DNA of 64,000 nucleotides, from contig CADAKH010000009.1 in the NCBI GenBank assembly GCA_902788505.1, forward strand, positions 1-64,000, given 5' to 3'. The translations under genes were made by a program, and so were the position numbers. The DNA comes from Oscillospiraceae bacterium (GTDB taxonomy: Bacteria > Bacillota > Clostridia > Saccharofermentanales > Saccharofermentanaceae). The notes beneath the pieces are model-generated. The model made no database searches, had not been told where the DNA came from, and saw nothing but the letters and a program-made list of their open reading frames with translations. Shown one piece after another: positions 19,159 through 28,433 of this stretch. The first letter of the stretch is position 1; each line of letters opens with the position of its first letter.

Positions 19159-20466
19159 CTAGCAGCTGAATCTGAATTCAAGTTCTCCAAATGTTATCTT
19201 TTGTCCTGATTTGATCTCATAAGTTTTTCCGTTATCAACCGGAGAGTCTTCAATATATGTTTTGCCTGTGCCCTTGGAAGGCACTAAATAGAATGATCCT
19301 TCTTTTTGTTTTATTACTGCATGAAGAGGAGCTATCTCCGGTCTGTCCAGTACGATGTCAGACAGGAAACAGTCTGAACCGATATATGTTTCGTCAAGAT
19401 AGATCGAGTATTTTGAATTAACCCCTTTGCTGTCTGAGATAAGAGATAAATACCCGGAAACAATCGGATTGAAATGTTTTGCTTCTGATGAAATGCTGTC
19501 AGGCTTTTGAAAAGATCCTGAGACAGTCCGTTCATTTTCCCGTTCTGAGGAATTGTTCTTAATTGCGTCTGTATTGCCTGAAAAAAGGATCGAGCTTCGC
19601 TGTCTGGATTTTTCTTCCGATTTGGCTTTTCTGTTGTTATCCTCCATCTTCTTTTGTTTGAGAAATGTCATTGCAAGTATCAGTGCGGAAAGAAAAGAGA
19701 ACAGAAAGCAGGGAAGAAGCATTCCTTTGATCAGAAGAGCAAAAGAAAGGAACGATGAAAAAACTGATACGATAAGATCCTTTTCCGATTTAGTCAGGTC
19801 TTTTATTCCGTGCGGAAACTTTCTTCTGTATTTATTTGCATCAGGTACCGCAGGGTCTGAAGGCGGCATATTACCATCTGATTCTCTGATGATGTCAGCG
19901 ATCTTAAGGAACATATTCTCGTTGTTTTCCCTTACGCTGAATACCAGGGCATTTGCCTCGTCTTCTGTGATGATGCTCTTGAAGAAATTACAGTTAAGGA
20001 GTTTTTCAAATCTATCCGCATCAATTGAAGACAGGCATAATTCATCAGGCCTGCTCTTAAGCGGAAGACAGCATATCTTTATGGTAATTCCTTCCGGATC
20101 GGTAAAGATCATTTCAGGATCCAATACGATACATGAAGGCGATACGAGATTATCCAGAAGCTTTATAAAGGAATAAAAAAGGTCCCCTGCGGTTTTTCTT
20201 CTCAGGCTGATGCTCTTGAGGTCTTTCCTGCGTATGAATCTGTTTTTGTCCGGAGATAATACGGAAAACTCCGGGTCTGATATCTGAACATATCCTGAGA
20301 ATTCAAAGTAACACATAATACCTGATCCAACAGTATCTATGTTGGGAGCAAGATAGAAGTCTGCTTTGTTTCCGGCAATTACCTCTTCGGCGTAAGTGCA
20401 TAATCTATCCGGATCTTCAAGCTTCTCGATCGCGTAATATCCGTAGGGTCCCTTTTTTATCTGCAT
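19159..20466 (-). CDS. DUF6382/FHA domain membrane protein of the Tad locus
   Basis: 435 residues. The N-terminal ~190 residues resemble the DUF6382 region seen in clostridial FHA proteins. Two close hydrophobic segments (~240-270, LIVSVFSSFLSFALL and PCFLFSFLSALILAMTF) are followed by a Ser-rich charged linker and a C-terminal FHA domain (~355-435). FHA domains bind phosphothreonine, but this one is degenerate: the GR-SxxH-N set reads GS, APLH and K, so only the His is kept. AAGGA precedes ATG. It is the last gene of the pilus operon proper, a place where signalling partners of Tad pili often occur. Confidence 0.75.
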   Translation of the reverse strand: MQIKKGPYGYYAIEKLEDPDRLCTYAEEVIAGNKADFYLAPNIDTVGSGIMCYFEFSGYVQISDPEFSVLSPDKNRFIRRKDLKSISLRRKTAGDLFYSFIKLLDNLVSPSCIVLDPEMIFTDPEGITIKICCLPLKSRPDELCLSSIDADRFEKLLNCNFFKSIITEDEANALVFSVRENNENMFLKIADIIRESDGNMPPSDPAVPDANKYRRKFPHGIKDLTKSEKDLIVSVFSSFLSFALLIKGMLLPCFLFSFLSALILAMTFLKQKKMEDNNRKAKSEEKSRQRSSILFSGNTDAIKNNSSERENERTVSGSFQKPDSISSEAKHFNPIVSGYLSLISDSKGVNSKYSIYLDETYIGSDCFLSDIVLDRPEIAPLHAVIKQKEGSFYLVPSKGTGKTYIEDSPVDNGKTYEIKSGQKITFGELEFRFSC

Positions 20467-20514
20467 ATCTTTGTTCCTTTAGTAAGCAACTCAAAAACTG
20501 AATAATATAATCTG

Positions 20515-20688
20515 TCAGAAAGCAGAAGCTATCTTGGAATCGTCAAAACAGAAATCCATGACTTTTTCTCCGTACTCCGTAAGTCCCGCTCTGAATAAAA
20601 GGGCGAGTGCGACGAGGACGGCGATGATGATAACTATCTCAACGGTTCCCATGCCTTTCCTGTTTTTCCGTTTTGTTGTTTTTCTCAT
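20515..20688 (-). CDS. Flp1-like pilin (class III prepilin)
   Basis: 57 residues. A basic leader (MRKTTKRKNRKGMG) is followed by TVEIVIIIAVLVALALLF, with Glu at position +3 after the Gly14-Thr15 junction, the pattern of Flp/Tad pilins cut by a TadV/CpaA-type peptidase. The mature part is ~43 residues and ends in a short polar tail (DFCFDDSKIASAF). AGGAGG lies 8 bp upstream of the ATG. The gene sits between tadB/C and the FHA gene. It is presumably the pilus subunit. Confidence 0.85.
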   Translation of the reverse strand: MRKTTKRKNRKGMGTVEIVIIIAVLVALALLFRAGLTEYGEKVMDFCFDDSKIASAF

Positions 20689-20702
20689 TGTCGTTTCCTC
20701 CT

Positions 20703-22268
20703 TTATATGCCGAGAGAGATAATTGCGGGTGTCATTGCGACCATAAGGACACTTATAAAATCAAGTGTCATTGGTATGATCATTCCCAAAGCTTCGCGTT
20801 CCTGTCTTTTGCGTGATGCGTTCCTGCAAAGGTTCCAGCAGGCCTGGGACTGAAGGTTCAGCATATTCAGCACTTCAGAAGAACCAAGCCTGCCATACCT
20901 TGCGATAAGGAGAAGCGCTGCCTGTGCTTCGGGTATCTGTATCCTTAAAGAAAATTTCTCTACTGCATCTGAAGCCGGAATCCCGCTGAGGATCATGGCT
21001 CTCAGATTCTTTATCTCAAGAGACAGACTCCTGTTCTCCTCAAAAGCTTTCGAACAGATGGTAATTGCTTTCGGGAGCTGCATTCCTGATTCGAGAAGTG
21101 TCGATATCAGGCACAGAAACAGCGGTATGTCACTCATGAGATCCTCTCTTTTGCGCTCGACGTCTGTTTTGATCTCACATCCGCCCAGTAATACAATTGC
21201 GGCCGTAAATACGAGCGAAAAGAGAGGATTCTTGTGTAGAGTGATGAGGATCGCCGTTGCTATTAGGCAAGAGACAGATCCAGTGATCAGCTGTTTTTTG
21301 AGATACTGTTCGTAGGTGTAATCGGGATTGACCGAAAGTTCATTGAAAAGCTCGTGACGGGCAGTTATAAAACTTGCAGGGAAGATCTTCCTGACAAGTT
21401 TTGTCAGAGGAGTTCCGGGCATTTTCCCTCCCGGACTGATGCTGACAGCAAGTTCTGATTTATAAGCTTTTCTTCCTTGTTCATGAGACATGTATTTAAG
21501 AAGCATTGCACAGGCTATAGTGCATATGCCGAATGCAGCGGCAAGGATGAAAGATCCGGTTCTGGTATTCCTTGCCATATCAAGATATTCATGACTCATA
21601 TAGTTGAGTGCAAATGTAACTCCGAAAGGCATGGCGCATAGGATCGCGGCTTCGGCATTCTTGCCTGCATTTGATGCAGCGATCTCTCCCTGTACGGCAT
21701 TCAGTTCCGAGAGCATCTGACAGGAACTTCTTAATATCGATAAACTGTTGTTGCCGATCTCACCTGATATAGCAAGAGCATGAAAAACAGGTACAGTCTC
21801 AGGGAACCCTATCTGCTGCGCAAAAGTATTAAGTGAGTCCTCAAGACTTACATGGAGCTTTAAGTTGTTCTCGAGATTGATCAGAGGCTTTAAGAGCATG
21901 GAACGTTTTCCGAATGTTTTCTCGATAACTGGTCTTATAAGAAGCAGTGATTTTTCTATCGAGTAACCGCCCGATACACTTGTGCAGAGGACCTGAAGCA
22001 GTACGAGAAGCTGGGTCCTCATATGCCTGTAGTTATTTGAATAGATCTTCTTCATGGCTTCTTTCCAAGGAAAGATGCTGAGTAAAATTGCAAGTATCAG
22101 CCTTATGAATTCCGGGCCTATAAACAGTCCTGATGCAAAATAAACGACAGCGACAAACATGGGGTATACCCAGATATTCTTTGCAAGGAAAACAGGGAAG
22201 GAGTGACTCTTTTTATGCTCGGTATGCCATAGCGTTCCTGATGTCTTCAATGTCTGCGATACGTTCAA
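20703..22268 (-). CDS. Tad pilus platform protein, fused TadB-TadC (T2SSF)
   Basis: 521 residues from a TTG start. Two T2SSF repeats can be seen, each with an amphipathic helical part and membrane helices (first ~70-290, second ~350-521); most Tad systems encode these as separate TadB and TadC genes. The proteins form the inner-membrane platform that takes up pilin. The start is decided by the ribosome site: AAAGGAGGTGAC (22283-22272) lies 8 bp before TTG 22268, inside the end of tadA, so the genes overlap by 56 bp and are coupled. The longer frame up to 22349 lacks such a site. Confidence 0.82.
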   Translation of the reverse strand: MNVSQTLKTSGTLWHTEHKKSHSFPVFLAKNIWVYPMFVAVVYFASGLFIGPEFIRLILAILLSIFPWKEAMKKIYSNNYRHMRTQLLVLLQVLCTSVSGGYSIEKSLLLIRPVIEKTFGKRSMLLKPLINLENNLKLHVSLEDSLNTFAQQIGFPETVPVFHALAISGEIGNNSLSILRSSCQMLSELNAVQGEIAASNAGKNAEAAILCAMPFGVTFALNYMSHEYLDMARNTRTGSFILAAAFGICTIACAMLLKYMSHEQGRKAYKSELAVSISPGGKMPGTPLTKLVRKIFPASFITARHELFNELSVNPDYTYEQYLKKQLITGSVSCLIATAILITLHKNPLFSLVFTAAIVLLGGCEIKTDVERKREDLMSDIPLFLCLISTLLESGMQLPKAITICSKAFEENRSLSLEIKNLRAMILSGIPASDAVEKFSLRIQIPEAQAALLLIARYGRLGSSEVLNMLNLQSQACWNLCRNASRKRQEREALGMIIPMTLDFISVLMVAMTPAIISLGI

Positions 22269-23409
22269 GTCCGTCACCTCCTTTATTCTTATATAGTGTC
22301 TTAAGTCTGTATTCGTGATCTGCGGGCGGCATGACTTCGCAGATCTCATCTATATATCTTTTGCCTTCACGGCTTCTCATGATGTGGATCACGATATTAA
22401 TTCCCATTGATACCTGGGTTAAGATCGCATCGTAAGGAAGGCTTGAACCTGACATTATCATGGCGGTGAGCCTTTCCATCATTTCAAAGCAAGAGTTGCT
22501 GTGGCCCGTGCTCATCGAACCGGGATGTCCGCTCGTAAGGCAGGACAGGAGATCAGAGCTTTCTTTGCCTCTTACTTCACCGACGATTATCCTGTCCGGG
22601 CGCATTCTCAGAGATGCTCTGATCATCATTCCTATATTCACTTCACCGGTTCCGTCAGGTCCGGGAAGCCTTGCCTCCATGCGCACAAGATTCTCGATGC
22701 CCTGCAGATTGAGTTCGGCCGAATCCTCGATCGTAACAATGCGCTCGTCCTTTGGAATGAAGTTGCTTAGACAGTTCAGGAAAGTCGTTTTACCTGAACC
22801 TGTGCCGCCGCAAATGAATATGGTCCTTTTATTGCGAACGCACTCTGCCAGAAACCTGGCAGCTTCCTCGCTTATGAATTCCTGTCTTATAAGCGTAACG
22901 ATGTCGTGAGTGATGCCTGTGAACTTTCTGATAGTGACAGTCGTCTCCCGGGATATCGGAGGAAGCACCGCGTTAGCTCTTGAACCGTCAGGAAGTCTTA
23001 AGTCTGCTATAGGATTTGCTTCGTTAAGAGGTCTGTTCTGGTTTGCGAAAAAGCAGGATATACATGTCTTAAGAGATTCCTCGTCTCTGAAAGTAAGATC
23101 TGATCTGTAAAGTCTTCCGCCTCTTTCATAGAAGATCTTATAAGGACCGTTGACCATTATCTCTGTTATTGAAGGATCTTCCATCAGAGGTTCGATCACA
23201 TCCAGACGCCTTAAGGAATTGAATACAGATTTCGCCATCTCGCGCTTCTGATCAAGATTCATCCTGAAAGATGTGTTCTCTGAAATGACGTCGGAAATTA
23301 TCTCCCTGAGTTTTTCATCGGAAGGATCAGTCTCACCGGAAATCGCATTAAGAACGCAGTAAGTAATCTGCTCTTTGATTTCTTCTGTATTTGTCCTGAC
23401 AGGTGTCAT
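22213..23409 (-). CDS. tadA: Tad pilus assembly ATPase TadA (CpaF family)
   Basis: 398 residues. Secretion ATPase that powers pilus extension. Walker A GGTGSGKTTF at 201-210, Asp box IVTIEDSAELNL, Walker B RPDRIIVGEVRG and the His box CLTSGHPGSMSTGHSNS are all present; an N-terminal helical domain occupies ~1-60. It overlaps the upstream gene by 4 bp (ATGA). The protein ends in AYRA. Confidence 0.95.
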   Translation of the reverse strand: MTPVRTNTEEIKEQITYCVLNAISGETDPSDEKLREIISDVISENTSFRMNLDQKREMAKSVFNSLRRLDVIEPLMEDPSITEIMVNGPYKIFYERGGRLYRSDLTFRDEESLKTCISCFFANQNRPLNEANPIADLRLPDGSRANAVLPPISRETTVTIRKFTGITHDIVTLIRQEFISEEAARFLAECVRNKRTIFICGGTGSGKTTFLNCLSNFIPKDERIVTIEDSAELNLQGIENLVRMEARLPGPDGTGEVNIGMMIRASLRMRPDRIIVGEVRGKESSDLLSCLTSGHPGSMSTGHSNSCFEMMERLTAMIMSGSSLPYDAILTQVSMGINIVIHIMRSREGKRYIDEICEVMPPADHEYRLKTLYKNKGGDGLERIADIEDIRNAMAYRA

Positions 23410-24314
23410 ACAGCCATACCTCTATCAGTGAATGAATCATCTGCGTTTCCTTTAGTTGTGAAGTCTTCCTCATAACAGACAGATACACATTCTTTGCCGA
23501 GGACCTTAGTCAGTTGTGATATAAGGTCTTTGGCTCCGATATCCTCTCCGGCATTTCTGGCAGGGAGAAGGATGTACACCCTGTCGCATCCTGAAAGCAG
23601 GTCCGGAAGATCTTTTGTCCTGAAGCCTTCGATAACTGAGATCACATTGACAAATCTTATGTTTGAATGTGCAAGGTCAGATGCAAGATGCATAAGGGTT
23701 AAAGACCGCTCTATGCCAAGATCGTAAACGTCATCGTTATTCTTGCAGCTGCCGGGAGTGAGAAATCCCGAATCATCCATATTGCAGTATTTAAGGATAT
23801 CTTCAGGAACAAATCGCCTGGATCTGCAGTCCTGAAGAAGAGCCGTCATGTTTGAACCTGATGACCTGTTCCACAAGGATCTTAGTCTTGTCGTGAAATC
23901 AAGCCTGATATTAAAGTCGGCTCCTTTCAGCTCATTTTCAAGATCTGATACGAACCTGTCTCTTACATCAGAGTAGACGAACGGAATGACGGCGGTGTGT
24001 GTTCCTGTGGCCGGTTGGTTGATAATGGGTGCGTCTTCTGAGGGTAAAAGAAGTTGTATAAGTCTGGAACAGTCTATTATTCCGCCGTCATCCGTTAGCC
24101 TTAAAGCTGAGGCCTGCAAATGAGAAATGTCTTCTTCTTTTATGTTTGAGGGATCGTAGATGACACGTTCATATTCGCTGAATATGTCTTCTGAATCCTG
24201 ATCTTTCAGATAAGGGTTAACAATATATGCATCCGGGTAGAATTCACCCAGCCTTCTTTTGAGAAGTGAATAAATGTAGCAGTCGGTCTCATATATCCTG
24301 ATGGTAAATGCCAT
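23406..24314 (-). CDS. Probable TadZ/CpaE-like protein lacking the ATPase P-loop
   Basis: 302 residues, first gene of the Tad operon, the place where TadZ/CpaE (a MinD-like ATPase that positions the pilus) is usual. The order of beta strands and helices (AVIPFVYSDVRDRF at ~100; LMHLASDLAHSNIRFVNVIS; DRVYILLPARNAG) is compatible with a MinD-type fold, but no Walker A (KGGxGK[T/S]) can be found. I infer a degenerate TadZ. ATG 24314 has GAGGG about 10 bp upstream; GTG 24329 is a poorer choice. Confidence 0.5.
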   Translation of the reverse strand: MAFTIRIYETDCYIYSLLKRRLGEFYPDAYIVNPYLKDQDSEDIFSEYERVIYDPSNIKEEDISHLQASALRLTDDGGIIDCSRLIQLLLPSEDAPIINQPATGTHTAVIPFVYSDVRDRFVSDLENELKGADFNIRLDFTTRLRSLWNRSSGSNMTALLQDCRSRRFVPEDILKYCNMDDSGFLTPGSCKNNDDVYDLGIERSLTLMHLASDLAHSNIRFVNVISVIEGFRTKDLPDLLSGCDRVYILLPARNAGEDIGAKDLISQLTKVLGKECVSVCYEEDFTTKGNADDSFTDRGMAV

Positions 24315-24352
24315 AGTGTGTACCCTCACTTCCGTTTGTTGATCTTAAACGG

Positions 24353-24407
24353 ATTGTAAGACCAAACAGCTTGGAAAAAACCGACAAATACCGACAAAAA
24401 CCGACAA
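24353..24407 (-). promoter_or_regulatory. Tad operon promoter with three TTGTCGG direct repeats
   Basis: Read on the minus strand: TTGTCGG at 24407-24401, 24397-24391 and 24387-24381, exactly 10 bp apart (one helical turn), then 22 bp to TACAAT (24358-24353). The -35 position has only a T-run, so activation by a protein bound to the repeats is likely. The transcript would have a ~32-nt leader with the GAGGG ribosome site. The same arrangement stands in front of comEA. Confidence 0.65.
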
Positions 24408-24533
24408 GGCAAAGGTTTAAAAACTGAGCTTTTAGGGGGGTAATAGATAAATTAATATTATTAACAAATCGGCCTTCACGAATCATTTTCGAAAACTTTT
24501 TCGTGACTTAATGGTCAAATACAAAAAGAGCGA

Positions 24534-24562
24534 TTGACAAAGAAGAGTCGTATAAGTAAAAT
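24534..24562 (+). promoter_or_regulatory. Promoter of the SAM riboswitch-metK transcript
   Basis: TTGACA (24534-24539), 17-bp spacer, TAAAAT (24557-24562). The transcript would begin ~20 nt before the riboswitch. Confidence 0.85.
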
Positions 24563-24586
24563 CAAGCCACAACAATTTAAGTTCAT

Positions 24587-24738
24587 TGCTTATCAAGAGT
24601 GACTCGAGGGACCGGCCCGTTATAAGAGTCCGGCAACCGCGGAAAGCAGCGGTGCCAATTCCGGCAGGGAAACCTGAAAGATGAGGATCGTTTATATAAA
24701 GCGTCGGCCTTCTCCTTTCGGGGGAAGGTTTTTCTTTT
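24587..24738 (+). promoter_or_regulatory. SAM-I (S-box) riboswitch with terminator
   Basis: The aptamer spans about 24587-24686 with the conserved pieces CTTATCAAGAGTGACTCGAG, GGGACCGGCCC, the CCGGCAACC turn, GGTGCCAATTCCGGCAG and the closing GAAAGATGAG. It is followed by the terminator CCTTCTCC/GGGGAAGG (24709-24728) and a T-run. When SAM binds, the terminator forms and metK is switched off; this is known for the family. Confidence 0.95.
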
Positions 24739-24766
24739 ACCAGGCATTGAACGGAAAGGAAAGAAA

Positions 24767-25957
24767 ATGAGAAACAAAAAAGGAAACTGGCTGTTCACTT
24801 CTGAATCAGTTACTGAGGGACATCCCGACAAGATCTGTGACCAGATCTCAGACAGCGTGCTTGACGCTATCCTGGAGCAGGATCCAACGGCACGTGTTGC
24901 ATGCGAGACTTGCACTACAACTGGAATGGTGCTCGTTATGGGTGAGATATCAACATCCGCTTATGTTGACATTCCTTCTATCGTCAGGAATACAGTAAAG
25001 GAGATCGGTTATAACTCAAGCGAGATGGGTTTTGACAGCCATTCATGCGCTGTACTCACTTCGATCGATGAGCAGTCTCCTGATATTGCAATGGGTGTTA
25101 ACGAGTCATACGAGGCACGTCACGGCGGCGAGAAGGAACTCGACACCGGTGCCGGCGACCAGGGTATGATGTTCGGTTATGCCAATGATGACACACCCGA
25201 GCTTATGCCTATGCCTATCTCACTTGCACACAAGCTTACGATCAAGCTTACGGAAGTACGCAAGAACGGTGCTGATTTCTTAAGACCTGACGGCAAGTCA
25301 CAGGTTACGGTCGAGTATGAGAATGACAAGGTTAAGAGGATCGATGCCGTTGTTATCTCAACACAGCACAGTGCAGATGTAACTCTTGAGTATCTTGAAG
25401 AATTCATCAAAGAGAATGTTATCAAGGCAGTTATTCCTGCTGATCTTATGGATGAGAATACTAAGATCTACATCAATCCTACAGGCAGATTCGTCGTAGG
25501 CGGACCTCAGGGTGACTCAGGTCTTACGGGAAGAAAGATCATTGTTGATACTTACGGCGGATTCGCACGTCACGGCGGCGGATGCTTCTCCGGTAAGGAT
25601 CCTACGAAGGTTGACCGTTCCGCATGCTATATGATGCGTTATATCGCAAAGAACATTGTCGCATCAGGCCTTGCTTCCGAGTGTGAGGTTCAGGTAGCTT
25701 ACGCGATAGGTGTTGCTAAGCCGGTATCTGTAATGGTGGATACTTTCGGTACAGGCAAGATCGAAGACAGCAAGATCACCGAGATCGTTGACAAGGTCTT
25801 TGACTTAAGACCTGCTGCCATCATCAGAGATCTTGATCTCAGAAGACCTATCTATGCGAAAACAGCAAGTTACGGCCACTTCGGAAGAACTGATATCGAT
25901 CTTCCCTGGGAGAAGACAGATAAGGCTGAAGAGATAAAGAAACTCGCAGGAATCTGA
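24767..25957 (+). CDS. metK: S-adenosylmethionine synthetase
   Basis: 396 residues, normal length. Makes SAM from methionine and ATP. The signatures are [18 protein letters not shown] at the N-terminus, [32 protein letters not shown] and [18 protein letters not shown] (the P-loop-like phosphate-binding GGGAFSGKD motif, with Cys for Ala). It is controlled by its own product through the riboswitch upstream and is monocistronic, since a strong terminator follows. Confidence 0.98.
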   Translation: MRNKKGNWLFTSESVTEGHPDKICDQISDSVLDAILEQDPTARVACETCTTTGMVLVMGEISTSAYVDIPSIVRNTVKEIGYNSSEMGFDSHSCAVLTSIDEQSPDIAMGVNESYEARHGGEKELDTGAGDQGMMFGYANDDTPELMPMPISLAHKLTIKLTEVRKNGADFLRPDGKSQVTVEYENDKVKRIDAVVISTQHSADVTLEYLEEFIKENVIKAVIPADLMDENTKIYINPTGRFVVGGPQGDSGLTGRKIIVDTYGGFARHGGGCFSGKDPTKVDRSACYMMRYIAKNIVASGLASECEVQVAYAIGVAKPVSVMVDTFGTGKIEDSKITEIVDKVFDLRPAAIIRDLDLRRPIYAKTASYGHFGRTDIDLPWEKTDKAEEIKKLAGI

Positions 25958-25989
25958 AAACCCGATAATAGGACATTTTAGTCTTAAAC

Positions 25990-26030
25990 GCCCGGTTAAA
26001 GTCTCATCTTTGACCGGGCTTATTGTTTTG
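25990..26030 (+). terminator. Rho-independent terminator after metK
   Basis: GCCCGGTTAAAG pairs over 12 bp with CTTTGACCGGGC (one G-U), followed by TTATTGTTTT. Confidence 0.92.
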
Positions 26031-26081
26031 CACGATTTTTATTGTTAGCATTTTGAGAAGATTACGAAAAGAAGAGAAGAC

Positions 26082-28433
26082 ATGGGAAAAGAGCCGAAAG
26101 ACAATAAGAGATTTACATTGTCGGTCGATGATATCGGCAGTGATATTGAAGATGCAAAGGTTACGTGCATCAAGGTCTTCTGCCCGAGGAAGGCCAATAA
26201 TTTCGTGTCTTTTCTCTGTGACGGAAGATTTACCGTGGCCGGCAAATCCAAAGTCGATGTTGTCGAGGGAGGAACCTACATTATCTCGGGTAAGGTTACC
26301 GAATGGAACAACAGACCCCAGGTCACATTAAAGAATATAAGTGTTGACGAAGAAGCAGGCGATACGCTTCTTATTGCATCTTTTCTGGCTGATAACATCA
26401 CGGGACTGGGTAAGACCACCTCTGAAGCTCTGGCAGAAAGATTCGGCAGGGATATCCTGAAGGTAATGACTGAGACTCCGGAACTCGCATCTTCTGAAGT
26501 AAGCGGCCTTTCGCAGGCCAGAGCTATGGCTATCTGCGATCAGCTGACACAGGAATACGAGTTCTTTGACCAGGGCCTTGAAGCCAAGCTGATGGGCTTT
26601 TCGCAGGCTCAGATCAAGATACTTAAGAATCTCGACAGACTTGACTGTGAGGATATAAGGAAGACTCCTTATTCTCTCATGGGACACGGTATTGCAGGCT
26701 TTGAACTTCTGGACAGGATCGCTTTGGGTGAGGGTGTATCAAATGTAGCACCCGAGAGAATCGCTGCTGCACTTTATCAGGCCTGTATGTATCTTCATGA
26801 GGACTCCAAGTCTACGGCGCTCATGCCGCAGGATGTGAGAAAGAGAGCGCTTGAATATGTGAATACACACGAGCCCAAGATCACATCCGAAGAGTTCTCG
26901 AAAGTGTTCAGGGAAGGTTGTGCGCTTGCGATAGAAGACAAGAAGATTGCCGTCTATAAATATGATTCCGGCAAATGTGCCGTATGTGATGTGGAAGATC
27001 CTGATGCAAGATTTGCCACTATGAGCTATTTCGCATCGGACCTTGCGATCGAAAGACGCATCAATCAGATGCTTAAGACAAAGACAGTTCCGCCGCCGAG
27101 AGACGAGAGCGACAGGATAATGACGGAAGTCGCATCAGATCTCGGTATAATTCCGGACACCTCACAGCTTGATGCTCTTTATCTTTGTATGTACAGCCCG
27201 ATCAGTGTTATTACGGGTGGTCCCGGCACAGGCAAGACTACGATAATGGGTGTTCTCGGAGAATACTTCAGAAGAAGTAAGATCTCCTGTGTATTTGCCG
27301 CGCCGACCGGAAGAGCTGCCAAGAAGCTTTCCGAAGCGTGCGGAAGCGAAGCATCCACTATTCACAGACTTCTCGGTGTAAGAAGGACTATCAATACGGA
27401 TGATGACGAACTCCTTCCTGATGACAGGGCGGGACAGTATAACAGCCTTCTTTTTGCGCACGGGAAAGATAACCCGATCATATGCAGGGTCATAGTTATA
27501 GATGAGATGTCGATGGTCGATACAATGCTGTTCAGACATCTCCTTGATGCTACTGATAAAGGCACGTCGATAATATTAGTCGGAGACCCTGACCAGCTTC
27601 CGTCTGTCGGATGCGGAGATGTCTTAAGAGATCTGCTGTCCTGCAAGTCCATCCCTGCAATAAGACTTGATGCTCTGCACAGACAATCAGATGACGGCAC
27701 TATCGCTTCGAATGCAAATCTTATCTTAAACGGCGAAGAGCCGAAAGGCATCGGAAGTGACTTTGAGATCATCAGCTGCAAGAGTGAAGAAGAGGCTCAG
27801 GAGACGATAGCAAGACTTGTTATAGAGCATAAGGATGAAGACCTGATATGTCTTACTCCAACCAAGAATGAGAATGTTGCTTTGGGTACGGTTCAGCTCA
27901 ATAAACTGATACAGGCATTGGAAGTTAAAGACGATCTAAAAGTTCTGAAAAGAGGACAAAGCCTCGTCCTTCATGTAGGTGATAAGGTAATGCAGAATAA
28001 GAACGATTATTCGACAGAGTGGATCGATCCCGTGACAGGCGAAGTCCTTCAGGGAATATTCAACGGCGAACTCGGAGTAATAAGTGACATAGATCCCCTG
28101 AAAGAAAGCATTACAATTACCTTTGATGAAGGAAAAACAGCCGAGTATAAGGGCAAGCTCCTGGATAACATCGACCTTGCTTATGCAGTAACTGTCCATA
28201 AGTCACAGGGCTGTGAGTTCGACCGGGTAATAATTGCTCTCGGCAAGATGAATGCGCTTTTATATAAACGCAGTCTGCTCTACACGGCTGTCACCAGAGG
28301 CAGGATGAACGTTACAATTGTCGAATGTGAAGGCGTACTTGGAAAGTTCCTGAGGGCACCCAAAGGCGAAGTAAGGGAGACGTGTCTTAAAGATCTTCTG
28401 AGAACCGTCGATTACCGCAGAGATAACTTATGA
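26082..28433 (+). CDS. recD2: RecD-like 5'-3' DNA helicase (RecD2)
   Basis: 783 residues, the RecD2 size. Works without RecBC in Bacillota. An OB-like N-domain (~1-90) is followed by helix-hairpin-helix repeats (FLADNITGLGKTTSEALAERFG; MGHGIAGFELLDRIALG), then the SF1B core: Walker A GGPGTGKTT (~379), motif Ia APTGRAAKKLSEACG, Walker B VIVIDEMSMVD, motif III LVGDPDQLPSVGCGDVL, and motif V/VI AVTVHKSQGCEFDRVI ... LYTAVTRGR. The ATG is preceded by AGAAGAGAAG. comF overlaps by 4 bp, so the two are translated together. Confidence 0.94.
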   Translation: MGKEPKDNKRFTLSVDDIGSDIEDAKVTCIKVFCPRKANNFVSFLCDGRFTVAGKSKVDVVEGGTYIISGKVTEWNNRPQVTLKNISVDEEAGDTLLIASFLADNITGLGKTTSEALAERFGRDILKVMTETPELASSEVSGLSQARAMAICDQLTQEYEFFDQGLEAKLMGFSQAQIKILKNLDRLDCEDIRKTPYSLMGHGIAGFELLDRIALGEGVSNVAPERIAAALYQACMYLHEDSKSTALMPQDVRKRALEYVNTHEPKITSEEFSKVFREGCALAIEDKKIAVYKYDSGKCAVCDVEDPDARFATMSYFASDLAIERRINQMLKTKTVPPPRDESDRIMTEVASDLGIIPDTSQLDALYLCMYSPISVITGGPGTGKTTIMGVLGEYFRRSKISCVFAAPTGRAAKKLSEACGSEASTIHRLLGVRRTINTDDDELLPDDRAGQYNSLLFAHGKDNPIICRVIVIDEMSMVDTMLFRHLLDATDKGTSIILVGDPDQLPSVGCGDVLRDLLSCKSIPAIRLDALHRQSDDGTIASNANLILNGEEPKGIGSDFEIISCKSEEEAQETIARLVIEHKDEDLICLTPTKNENVALGTVQLNKLIQALEVKDDLKVLKRGQSLVLHVGDKVMQNKNDYSTEWIDPVTGEVLQGIFNGELGVISDIDPLKESITITFDEGKTAEYKGKLLDNIDLAYAVTVHKSQGCEFDRVIIALGKMNALLYKRSLLYTAVTRGRMNVTIVECEGVLGKFLRAPKGEVRETCLKDLLRTVDYRRDNL

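Noticed and set aside
22268..22349. Longer N-terminus of tadB/C
   Set aside because: The extra 27 residues are tadA in another frame and lack a ribosome site, while TTG 22268 has a near-perfect one.
24381..24407. Short CRISPR-like array (three repeats)
   Set aside because: Units are 7 bp with 3-bp gaps; far too short for repeats and spacers, and no cas genes are present. No CRISPR array was seen in the window.
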